A DNA stretch of 64,000 bases. Source: Effrenium voratum. Taxonomy: Eukaryota; Sar; Dinophyceae; Suessiales; Symbiodiniaceae. The stretch's first letter is position 1, and the number at the start of each line of letters is the position of its first letter. Under the pieces are notes generated by a model, which was not told where the DNA came from, made no database searches, and was given only the letters and a program-made list of their open reading frames with translations. The position numbers and the translations under genes are program-made. Shown piece by piece: positions 35,135-46,500 of the stretch. The DNA is taken from the NCBI GenBank assembly GCA_963377175.1, contig CAUJNA010003297.1, forward strand, positions 400,691 to 464,690, given 5' to 3'.

Positions 35135-35536
35135 TCAGATTGACTTCTTTTGTTCCACATCGGCGCCAACCTGCTCTGGCTCACTGTCATCATCTACGCA
35201 GTCGAACTTCAGCCAACCAGGCTCTGTCAGAGCGATCATCGGCACCTTGGCTCGGCAAGCGAGCCAAAGAGCCCTTGAAATGAGAGGCACCCACGCTTTA
35301 CAAGGGACATCTCCAGCCAAAGAAACTGGCTGCGCTCCACCCATCCACCTTTCACAAATGACAGCTCTTCCCCAGACCGTCCCCTTCAACACATCGCGTT
35401 TCAGGACACCCGGCTTTGCGACGCCAGGGAGCTGGGTTCGGCTTGGGGCCCGCCTGGATGCCTTCTGTGGCGGGCAGCGCCACGGAGCAGCCTGGCTCCT
35501 GACGTCGCCGGTGTGGTGAGTGCTTCCAAGCCACAT
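35135..35536 (-). CDS. Open exon-like segment, unrecognised
   Basis: This is a long open minus frame whose 3' two thirds reads like protein, for example VWGRAVICERWMGGAQPVSL and VPMIALTEPGWLKFDCVDDD, with an acidic end. The balanced composition favours coding, but no domain is recognised and the splice limits are not fixed. It may join the membrane-helix exon at 35084-34806. Confidence 0.4.
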   Translation of the reverse strand: MWLGSTHHTGDVRSQAAPWRCPPQKASRRAPSRTQLPGVAKPGVLKRDVLKGTVWGRAVICERWMGGAQPVSLAGDVPCKAWVPLISRALWLACRAKVPMIALTEPGWLKFDCVDDDSEPEQVGADVEQKKSI

Positions 35537-35929
35537 GGCTATCCAAAGAGACCGCAGCAGGTTCCCCTGGCTGCCTATTGGTTGCCTGTAACTAGAATGA
35601 CTGGAAGCACAGGGACGGCTGGAACGTCAGTTGAAGCTGACCAGTCATGTCTACTGCGTTGAGATATGGAAGGAATCTGAATGTGGCTGTTCCCTGAGCC
35701 TGTGATGGGCTTGAAAGTTTGAATCCCTGCAAGCGAGCAAGAGTCCTCGGAGGCTTCTTTCCACTATATCATTGGCTACCCTTTAGATATTCCAACTTTT
35801 CTAGTAGTTGAGTCAGCTTTGTGCGGGAAGGCAAGGCGCAGAATGAGTAGTATTCGTAGGCGATTGAGGCATGCTTCGACCAAGAAAAGTTAGCAGCGTA
35901 GCAAAGATATGTTTGTTTGGTTTGGTGTT

Positions 35930-36540
35930 GGATATATATATATATATGTATAATAAAATATAATAACAACATATTAAAATAAATATTAAAATTTTGTCAA
36001 AATAGATATTGGAAATTATATTTGGAAAAATATATAATGGCATTCAAAGAATAAAATTGTTTAATTATTTTGTTTGTGAGTCAAATTTAAAATGCTTGGA
36101 ATATGAATTTGGATTTTATGTGATTTAGATTTGAATTTTATTTTAATTAGATTGTGTATTTTAGATGTTCTTTATATATATATATTCAATTTATAATATT
36201 GATTTAGAGGGTTAGATGATTTGGTAGATTATTGTTTTTTGGTTTTGCTAAATGTTATATGATAAAGTTGGTATTTGATAGAAGGATAATGATGGTTGTA
36301 TCTGTTGAGTTTTTTTGGTTAGGATTGAATTGTCTGTAATTTATTTTTGGAATAATTTGTGTTTTTTTTAAGAATTGGTTTTGTTTTAGTTGGGATATTC
36401 TTGTTTTGGTGAAGGGGTAAAGGAATAAGAAAGTAGGAGTTTTGGTTTGAGTTTGGTACTTGTATGATTTGGTATGGTTATGGTGTGATATTGTGTTTAA
36501 TCAATATATTTATAATATTTATATATATATATATATTTCC
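35930..36540. other. AT-rich block before the minisatellite
   Basis: Strongly AT-rich with (TA)n at both ends (about 35930-35950 and 36515-36536). No coding evidence. It directly abuts the leader of the 63-bp minisatellite. Confidence 0.65.
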
Positions 36541-37610
36541 CCAGATAGCTGAAAGCTATAGGGGTTCTAACTTCTAATAAAGAAGGAAAAGTGATTTGCG
36601 AGATTGAGGGCCGGGTGCTAGGGGGCATGCAGTTTGGGGTGCTGGTGGAGGTGCTGCTTTGCGAGCTTGACGGCCGGGTGCCAGGGGGCATGCAGCTTGG
36701 GGTGCTAGTAGTGGAGGTGCTGTTTTGCGAGAGTGATGGTCGGGTGCTAGGGGGCATGCAGTTTGGGGTGTTGGTGGAGGTGCTGTTTTGCGAGATTGAC
36801 GGCCGGGTGGCATGCAGTTTGGGGTGCTGGCGGAGGTGCTGTTTTGCGAGAGTGATGGCCGGGTGCTAGGGGGCATGCAGTTTGGGGTGTTGGTGGAGGT
36901 GCTGTTTTGCGAGAGTGATGGCAGGGTGCTAGGGGGCATGCAGTTTGGGGTGCTGGTGGAGGTGCTGTTTTGCGAGCTTGACGGCCGGGTGCTAGGGGGC
37001 ATGCAGTTTGGGGTGTTGGAGGTGCTGTTTTGCGAGAGTGATGGCCGGGTGCTAGGGGGCATGCAGTTTGGGGTGTTGGTGGAGGTGCTGTTTTGCGAGA
37101 GTGATGGCTGGGTGCTAGGGGGCATGCTGCTAGTGGAGGTGCTGTTTTGCGAGAGTGATGGCCGGGTGCTAGGGGGCAGGCAGTTTGGGGTGTTGGTGGA
37201 GGTGCTGTTTTGCATGGCCGGGTGCTAGGGGGCATGCAGTTTGGGGTGCTAGTGGAGGTGCTGTTTTGCGAGAGTTGGCCGGGCGCTAAAGGCATTCAGT
37301 TGGGGTGTTGGTGGAGGTGCTGTTTTGCGAGAGTGTTTGCCTGTTTTGCGAGAGTGATGGCCGGGTGCTAGGGGGCATGCAGTTTCGGGTGTTGGTGGAG
37401 GTGCTGTTTTGCGAGATTGACGGCCGGGTGCCAGATGTAGTTCGGGGTGCTGGTGCTGTTTTGCGAGCTTGACGCAGTTTGGGGTGGTGGTGCAACTGCT
37501 GTGTTGGGTTGCCGGGGTTCTAACTTCTAATGAAGAAGTGGGATTGTGTTGCAAGATCGACGGTTGGGAGCTAGGGGGCATGCACTTCGGGGTGCTGGTG
37601 CAGGTACAGT
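36535..37610 (+). repeat. 63-bp minisatellite with leader sequence
   Basis: A leader (CCCCAGATAGCTGAAAGCTA, then GGGGTTCTAACTTCTAATAA) is followed by about a dozen copies of a 63 bp unit. The unit contains GGCATGCAGTTTGGGGTGCT, GGTGGAGGTGCTGTTTTGCG, and AGAGTGATGGCCGGGTGCTA. A second leader copy starts at about 37507 with one more unit. Since 63 is a multiple of three, the array is open in several frames: plus gives 21-residue units with FGVLVEVLFCESDGR, and minus gives units with QNSTSTNTPNCMPPSTRPS. Several unit-length changes are multiples of three. I see no splice link to a gene and treat it as non-coding by default. Confidence 0.88.
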
Positions 37611-37749
37611 TTTGAGGTGCTGTTCGGGCTGGTACGTGACGGCAAGGTGCTCGGTGCTCGGGGACCTGTCCAATGCTGGTGCGGGCGCTGCGTTGGGGTG
37701 CTGTTGGGGCTGCTGTCTTGAGGTGTTGGTGACGGTGTGGGCGCATATG

Positions 37750-38420
37750 GACGGCGTGCTAGGGCGGGAGTGCTGTTTCATGATGCCATTGAACCGGTTC
37801 GGACGTTGTTGCTGCTCTAGTAGTCTAACAGTCGTTTGTCATGGTGCGTGGTTCGTGGCTGGTGTGTCATCATGATGTTGTCACCCGCGTCATGATGCTG
37901 CTGTCACTGCGATGCTGCGATGCTGCGTTATGGTTCGTGGGTGTGGTGGCGCCATGATTGCTGCCAACATCCGGATGATGCTGAATTTCACTACGCTGTC
38001 GCGAGAAGATTCGTGGCTGTGGTATCATCATGATGCTGCCTTTTCAATTTTACCATTACCATGATGCTGTTCGCATCACCATGATGCTGTCCGCATCATG
38101 GTGGTGCTGTCCGCATGATCGCGATGCTGGCCGCATCATCATGATGCTGTCGAACTCATCAGGACGTCGTCTCTGCCTTTTTTTCTGCTAGATATGTGGC
38201 GCGGAATCGTTCGTTGCTGGTGCATCAGCATGATGCTGTCAACATCATCATTTTTGCTGCTGAACTCATTAGGACGCTGTCTTCGTGTCTATTTAGCGCA
38301 CATGCTGAGTTGCTGTGGTATCATCATGATGCTTTCAACATCATCATGATGCTGTCAACATCATCATGATGCCTCGGGAACCATTATGATGCTGCATAAT
38401 GGTTCGTAGCCGTGATGTGT
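37750..38420. repeat. CATCATGATGCTG-type imperfect repeat
   Basis: Many copies of ATCATGATGCTGTC, GCATCACCATGATGCTG and CAACATCATCATGATGCTGT occur, with a period near 15 bp in parts. It is followed by AT-rich sequence to about 38550. No coding evidence. Confidence 0.8.
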
Positions 38421-38549
38421 TATCTGGGGTCTACGCTGGTGTTATTAATATGTTTAATTTTAGATATAAGGAACTAATTTATTTATGCTTTAATAAATAG
38501 TTTGAAGGATATTTTGGATATATATATTATATATATATATATATGTGTA

Positions 38550-40500
38550 TAGTCCAATATACTATATAGCACATGGGCATTATACGGGTGCTACATGGGT
38601 GATATTTGGGTGATATATGGGTGATATGCACAATGCCAGGCTCTTTCTCTCTCTCTCTCGCTGTCTCTCTTTCGTCTCTTCTGTGTAGATAATGTGGCAT
38701 TTGCCAAGCAATGAGGCCAAGTCCCTTCTCCCACTCTCGAGCCCAAAATGTTGCCAACAGGCCAAGTCCCCTCTCGTGCTCTTGCGCCCGTGGAGGCATT
38801 TTTACATGTTGCGTAGGCAGCTGACTGACAGGACCACAACCGCGTAGGCGTGCGGAGGCATTTCGCGGAGGCTCGTACGCGACGATTTGGATAGGTTGAC
38901 ACGTCACGTGGAATGTGCTTGTATGAAAGGGTGAATGATGTGAAGCGTTGTGGGGATGGTCTGACGGCTGGCGAAGCCCTGGTGTCCCACAAGTGCGCTG
39001 TTTCCCAAATTCAAAAACAAAAACGGGCAGATTTTGCGAAGGCGTGGTGGCATGACGTGCAAAATCCAACCGGGGGCCTTGCGGGCTCGTCCTTCCTTTG
39101 TGGCCCCTCCCGCTTCTGGAGCTGGAGCTTGCAAAGTGTACTTTGAGTAGCGCTCGTGTACTAAACGGCTGCGAACTTCGAGAGGGAGCTGCCGAAGTGC
39201 ACTTCGCATACTAACTTGTACTTAAAAGTTAAGATTTTCCAGGAGCTTTCAAAGTGCACTGAGTGTACTGCGCCTGTGCTGCCAAGTTGCAAGTGTGCGC
39301 AGCCCTAGATTCGTTCAGAACCGTGTTGAGTCGCATTGTCGCGTCGGCGCGAGGGAAGGTCCTGCTCAAATCTAGGCCGTAAGGAAGTCTTACGCCGATG
39401 TGCCCATGCGAGCTTGCGAGCACCTGGGTAGCTTACGCGTTCAACCACGCCACTTGCACTCCACCCCCGTTCAAGCGCAACGCAAAGTGGCTTTGAACCC
39501 TGCTCAACGTGGTTTGCGCTTGGGCGTTTGTGTGGGAGTGGTCGCTTTTGGCGTAGGCAGCGCAAGCATGGCATAAGCAAGTAAAACCAAACCCAAGGCG
39601 CCGCACAACAAAACACGGCCCAAATGGAGAGAAAGCTGAGAAGGAAGGCACAACAAAATCAACAAAACTAGCTCGGAGAGACCAGTCCTTCTCCCTGTGG
39701 CCGCTGTGCTCAGGTGCAATCTCGACCTGGCTCTTGGCTCGCACTTGGATCAAACGATTGCAAGAACAAAGTCTGTTGGATTGTTCCCTTTGCACATGCC
39801 ATCAATGACTCAGCGAACAATGACACAACATGTGAACTATATTGCATGTCAACTAGCACAGGCCATCACCGACCAGGCCAAAAGCCACCAACGCAGCCAC
39901 TATTGTATTGGTGCGCGCGCGTGTGTGTCCTTCATCCTTGCTGAATGGAAGTTGCAACCGGAGATATCCCAGGCCAAACATCGGCTGCGTATTGGACTGA
40001 TGTTATTTCCCTGGTGCAGAAACAACAGGTCTTCGCTTGGCGCAGGTGTGGAAAATAGTGAATCTGAGGGCCCACGAAAAAGCCTTATCAACAACTGCCT
40101 CTATTTTTTCCGTGCATCAGCTTCAACCACTCCCAAACACTCCCAGGCCCTTGGTAGCTCTCTGTGCCTGCACAGATTCCGCCCGCCTTCTCTACTTTGT
40201 CATCCACGACCATGGCGCTGCGAGACGTCAGTGCCAGCTCCGCGATGACCTCGCACCCACACTGCGCCCGTGATTCTTTGACTCCAGGCAAAGGCATTAG
40301 GCTCAAAGGCATGAGCTATGCGGAGATACAATACCACCTGAATCGCTGAAGCCGACCCATGCAACCTCGAAGGAATCAGGATTGCCTGGGGGCTTAAGTA
40401 TCAATCAAAGCGAAACATGACATGCTCGTGTTGCGTCTGTGTTTGCATGGCGGTAAATATCGTGAACCTGAACATGTCATACTTGCGCGGCGCTCCGGTA
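38550..40500. other. Region without recognised genes
   Basis: Contains a CT-rich run near 38641-38672 and, at about 39110-39300, phrases such as GAAGTGCACTTCGCATACT that resemble the dispersed repeat found at 44.5 and 56 kb. The 3' end of the LOV gene may reach into the upper part of this interval. Confidence 0.45.
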
Positions 40501-40519
40501 GAATGTCTGAGACCATCAC

Positions 40520-43500
40520 CTTTTGAAGCTCCTTGCGAAGGTTCTGCGCCACCCTCTGCAGCTCCCCCTGGTGGCGCTCCTTCATAAACTCCTGCGCGGC
40601 TCCCTCGCGTTCTATCAGGCTGGTCACGTCCGACTGGATGCCTCACAACTGGAAGCTGGCCATAGCGACAGGAAGCTCTCTCGCAGATGCAGGTTGAAGA
40701 TCATGTTAGAATCGGGGCAAAGCATCAACGATATCATCAATCATGTAACTTCGTTTTGCGGTCACGACTGCTTTTTGTGGAGGTAGGCGGGGGAAGGGGG
40801 CAACAGGCGGGGATCCTCACACAGGCATCCTTGAAGGTGGTTGACAAAGGGTTCTGATTTTGAGGATGCGGCTTTGAGACAAGGCACCAACAAGGAGGGT
40901 AGCTGTCGCCTCAACAATTCCCCTGAAGTGCAGCCTGAAAATTGAAGGAGCGCGGCCCAGCGCCGGCTTTCCGCCTTCAGGCCTCCCGAAAACCAATCAG
41001 ACCCCTTCAGCCAAAGGCGCCCACAAGGTACCAGATGTTCTCCCCCGTCTCCGCATCTGTGGCGACCCGCAGTCCCCTCAGGTCTAGCAAATTCACAAAG
41101 AGTTCCCCGGACTTCCGGCGGTTCTGCAGCAGCCCCGTGAAGGGCTTGCCTGGCAGGGGGGTGGAAACCCTGGTCAAAAAAAATAGGACGGGTCCCGATG
41201 ACCATTCCTGTCAATGTGACATCAAATGTTGTCATCCTGGCACAACTTGAGCCGGGATTGGCCAAAAACAGAGCGGGAACCGACGTGCCAGGATCCAGCC
41301 CCACAGCCTGTCTGACAAGCTCGGCGCAGCTGGTAACGCTCTTCGCTGCACATCTCGCAGTCGTGATTCAAAAAGCGGCAGTTCAGGCCCACAATCTCCT
41401 CGCAGGTGTAGCCTCAATACGGGCCACGATAAAAATATGTAGTCATGTAAAGGACATGGGTCTGGACAAAATTAGTGAGTCCGCTGTGACTTTTGTGAAA
41501 TCTGGCGAGTCTCGCAATGTCCATCGCAATTGGACCATAGACTACTGCATACTTTGACCGAACCTCGTATACCCCGAATCAGGCACAAGAACGGGAGCAA
41601 AAAGCCCGCATCACGCGCAGCGAGCTGACAATTAATATCCGTGCGCCTCTAGAACACCATCCGAATCAACCGTGCCATCTGTCACAGGTAGCGACGCCGT
41701 GCACCGATGCGGTGCTCCGGCAAATCACGTGTACAAAGTCCACATCGAGGAAGCCTCGACAAGGCCCACTTGGCTGCCATGGGGCCAGTCATGTCTTCGA
41801 AGGCCGGGGACACGGCCACAAGGGGCATGTCTGGCTGGGAGGGGTCGGCAATGGACACCTGCAGAATGGGAGGCCCAGCTCTTGCAGATTTGCTTGCCAT
41901 AGGTTTCTATCTGAAACTCCGAGTGGACCTTTGAATTCTGACAAGCCTTGAAATCCTCAAAATACCTCGCCAAGCAACGTGCGCTCTGGAAGGTCAAAAA
42001 AACGGTGAGCAGCGCCATTGATTCGGAAATACGTGTTGCACCCTGAAGCCTGCAATCCCTGTCACTTGCATACTCTCAGTGTCAGGTGCTTCCAAAGGTG
42101 CTTCTCTAAGGCACAGGAAGGTGCCATCATGTCAGAAGCACACCTTTCCATCTCCAAAGCAACTGAGCCCATCTGCACGTTCTGCAAGTAGACTCTGTTT
42201 TCAAACCAGAGCCGGCTGCTCTACGTATGGCTCTCCATTCATTCCCGTGCCAAGCGCTTCCAAGGCACCGAGAAAGCGCAGTCGGCGACCGCCCGCGAGG
42301 CTGCGGAGCGGGCGACGAAGTCGACCACCTGGCCATGCGATATGTGGATGTCGGGCGCACGGGAAACTGTTCGGAGCACCCTACGGAATACAAAGAGAAG
42401 TCGCTGAGTTTCCCTAGAATCAGAAATGTGCAACGGACTTCCAGCGCACGTACTCCACAACAGTTCTGCGCGGTTGCCAAATGCTGGGTTTGACAACAAA
42501 ACATGTCCAGGCTTTGAAGAGTTCATGGACACTATCCAGTTGCAACCCCTCAATAGTCCACGTCCAAGCCTTGGGCGATGAAAGGAGCCGTGCTTGTCAA
42601 ACTGATTCGGCACCCCGAACAAAGGCCCTCACGGTGCCTTGTGGCTGATCAGCGGCTGAAGGGCGAGCTCCTGCATGTAGCCCACCACCGGCATTTCCTG
42701 AGAGCCAACAAATGAGCAAGCATCAACTTGATCGCAAGCCAAGTGTGGCAGGGGTTGTATGAGCAAGGGAATGGTTTTAGATGCACAGGGTACATGGTTT
42801 CTTGAATTTGTAAATGAAAACAGAGAGAAACTCAGAATCACATTTGACAGCAACCAGCGGCGACTGTGTTTGGCCCGAGGCTCGTAGGGCAGCAGCATAA
42901 GCTCATAGGCCTGACCGCGGCAATCCACTATCGCATAGTAGTCCTGGTTCCGCAGCGGCTGGCCTGTGGCTATCGTCAGCACTGTCTCATAGTTCCTGAG
43001 AATGGCCAAATGATCAGCCCCCTTTCTGGTGGCTTCGCGGGAGGAACATGTTTGATTTCCCTTGTATAATGGCACCTGTGAGCAGCCAGGACCCGACAGA
43101 AGTGTTGTTGATAACCAATAGGTAGCAGTATAGCATTGTTTCTTGACACTGCCAAAACTGCGGCGAGCGTGTCCCATAGACGCAGCATCCGTGGTACCCG
43201 CGAGTCTGCAACTTTGCACACGTCACCTGCCAAAGTGATGCCGTTGCTTGTCTGAAGGGCTTACCAGCACTGACAATGAAAACCCTCGATTATAGCCCAT
43301 CTCAGGAAGCGGGGAGGCACAACGATTCTGAATCAACAAAATCCGCGGGCCAGCCAAACAATCGAAAAGGGTGCTAAATTTGGCCAGGTGTTCAACATGA
43401 GGTGAATGTCCCCGTTCGGAGTGTACAGCATACCTCGGATGATTGCAAACAGACATGCTACAAGTATGATGTGTCATGTTCCACAAGCTTCTGCTATGGG

Positions 43501-46500
43501 CTCACAAGCCAAAATGCTGCTCCACCGCAGCACTCACAGGCCAAGTCAAGCGAGTCAAGCAGCTTTCGAACACCACAAACACCTAGTTCTGCACGGCCTG
43601 ACAGCTCTGCTTGCACCGAAGCCGAGGCACCCATGACATCGCCCTCGCCTAGATCCCACGGCCTTACGTAGTTTGGGGCCCCATGCGCCCATGCGTCGCA
43701 TCATTGCACCAGTCAAGCGGTCAAAATGTCACCAACCGATCGGATTGACCAAGATCGCACCCTTTTTTGTTTTAGCGCAGCGCTTCCAAAACCGAAAAAC
43801 GTGCTGATTTACAGTCACCACCGATTTCCCAACTTTGCACGGTATCCTGCAGAATCGGTGGGGCTTGAGCTGTTGAACGACCCAATGTACACAGTCAAGC
43901 ACTGCACATGTGAACTATATATTTGAAAGCGCCTCAATAACTACCAGTCAACAACCGGCCTAACCCAGCCCAACCCAGCAAATGTAGCCAAGCAAAACCC
44001 AACTCTCAGCTCCAGCCAAGCCAGCCAAGCCAGCCAAGACAGCAGCGCGTTAATCCCGAATCTTCCCCACTACCCCAGTCTCAAACAGCAAACCGTTCAA
44101 AGCTCGGCCAAACCGGCACACTCAAACCTTGCACCAAACCGGGCCCGTTTTTCCTGCGCTTCCAGAGCTTCCGAGGCGCGTGGTGGGCCGGTTCTGCCAC
44201 CGGGGCTGAGGACCCTCGAACTTCTGCAGCTCATTCGAAACCCCGGAGCTCCCGTCGAAGTGCCGCGTCTTGTTCCGCACGTAGGCCTACCCGGTCTCAG
44301 GGTCTGGGGCGGGGGGGAGGGTGGGGAGGGTCGATGGAAAAACGCGAATCGGCCTGGGGGAGGAGATTAAGGCAAGTGTCCCAAAAAAGGTGGGGATCTC
44401 CAGCAATGCACAAGTCTTGCAAAGCTGTTTTTCACTGATAGTAATCATGTATGAGCAGCGATCTATCTCTTTTGGCCTGGACCATCTCGCTTCACACATT
44501 TCTGGGTGCTGGCCACTCTTGGAAGTCAAGACGAAAGCCGCAACTTTTCCTTGCAAGTGCAGCACGCGAAATACGCAAAATACGCGACATGCATTTTGGC
44601 AGCTCCAGCTCAGAAGTCACAACTTTTCTTTGCAAGCGGCAGGACACAAGTACATTTGCCGGCTCCAGCTCGAGAGTCGAAATTGTTCAGTACAAGTGCA
44701 GTAAGCAAAGTAGAGTTTGGCAGATCCAGCTCGACAGCTGCAACTTTTAAGTAGAAGGACCATCTTGCTGGCTTCACGCCACATTTCAGAAACTTTTGAT
44801 TCAACCCCTCACTAACTGTGACTACGATAATTTGTTGGATGCTCATAAATAGGTCAGGGGTGATGGTGCGGCCAGGAGCAAAGCGGGGAGGAGGGCTCAG
44901 GCAAGACCAGCTGGGCCTCCGGTAACAGAAAACAACACACAGGGTCAAACACCCCGCGTGGAAGACACCGAGCAAAAGGAAAACAGAACTCCTGAGAGAT
45001 CTGCAATTGAGGCAATTCACGAAAGCTGGCTACTCATCTTGGAATTGGGCAGGACCGTCGTGCGATGCTACTGCTGCTCTTGCATCCTGAAACTGGATAC
45101 AGCGCAGGCATACAAGCCCCAGGCAGATAGGATTGACGTAGCCGGGCTGCAATGTGAAGTAGGCGTGGTCATGTTTGGAGCGGTTGAGCCAAGCCCAAAG
45201 CCAAACCAGTCCTTACTTCTTCCTCAGTGTGGCCAAGGCTCGCTGGAAATAAGCGAGTTATAGCTTCAAGACAAGTATGGTATTCAAAACAAATTTCATA
45301 TCCTGGCCAGAAAACGGACCCATCATTCACAATCAGCATGATGATCATCATTCCTGACAACCAGCTCTGCACAAATTATAATCTGTTCGGGTTTGTCTCA
45401 AAATGTGAGCTTCCGCAAAATCGGTGGTTTCCATCCAAAAAGGGCGCCGTCACACATCGACAAGCCATGACTCGCTTCATGAGTTGATCAACTGCCCGGG
45501 ACCCAGTCGCCTGGAACTCCCCTCCGATGCACACGCTCTTGCCGCACCACTCGGCGCGGAGGGGATAGCCCTCCCGTTGCATGTCCTGCGGGGAAATCTC
45601 CGTCATGCCCAACCTCAGGCTTTCAGAAGGCAGAAGCTGGGTGGCCAAAGTTACACCAAAAATGAAACACCAGTAGATGAGTGGCATTTAACCGGGTCTT
45701 CCAACAAGGGCAACTGTTGGCAATGACCGAAGGTATTGTGAGCCTTGACCGTTTACGAGGACTCCTCAAATCTTGTAGTCTGGACAATGACACTGCGAAT
45801 TACGAGCGTGAGAAAGGCAAGAACACTTTAGTGGCCTGCATTGATGGTCTAACGTGCCAGCTGGAATTGGCGAAGTTGATGGTTTCGGCGGCGCAATAAC
45901 GCATGCCACAGCTCGGATCGTTGCGACTGCTTGCTTGGTGGAAACTCTACGTCTCCAATCTGGGCGGCTTTGCTTGTGTCAAATCTGCCAGTCTGAACTA
46001 TGCATCCGGTGGCAATGGACCACCAGCTACAGCCGCAGCCAAGTGACATTGGCCAGCTGGTGTGCCATCCATCGCGCAGAACCTCATCAGCAAACCCCCC
46101 AGCTTTCAATCCTGCGGGCCACTCAAATAGTGAACCACAGGACATCTGAAAACACAACCGCAGAAATCTACTCCCCCGCAAGATCACATGATGAAATGAA
46201 ACCCCAAAAGGGGGCCAGGTACCGCAGGTAATTACCCTTCTTGGAGTTTCTATATCTGCAATTGGTAACCTCCACCCTAAGGACCCAGAACCGGCGCCGG
46301 GCTGCGCCCTCCATGCGCACTGCAAAGAAGAGGCCCTGCCGCGTTCGCCGGATGGGCTGCTCGCTGATGACGACGCACCCGTTAGGGATCTCGCAGGGCT
46401 CCCGGCGCATCACCTGAGCGGCAGAGAATAAACCGAAGATTCGTCTTTGCAAGCAGTACAAGAAACTTTAGCAAACCTTCTGCTCAATGTAAAATTGCTG

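Noticed and set aside
36574..37295. Long Ser/Thr/Pro-rich and Pro/Leu-rich minus frames
   Set aside because: They are produced by the 63-bp repeat being a multiple of three; no start context, splice link or flanking coding sequence was found. Kept only as a finding, not as a gene.
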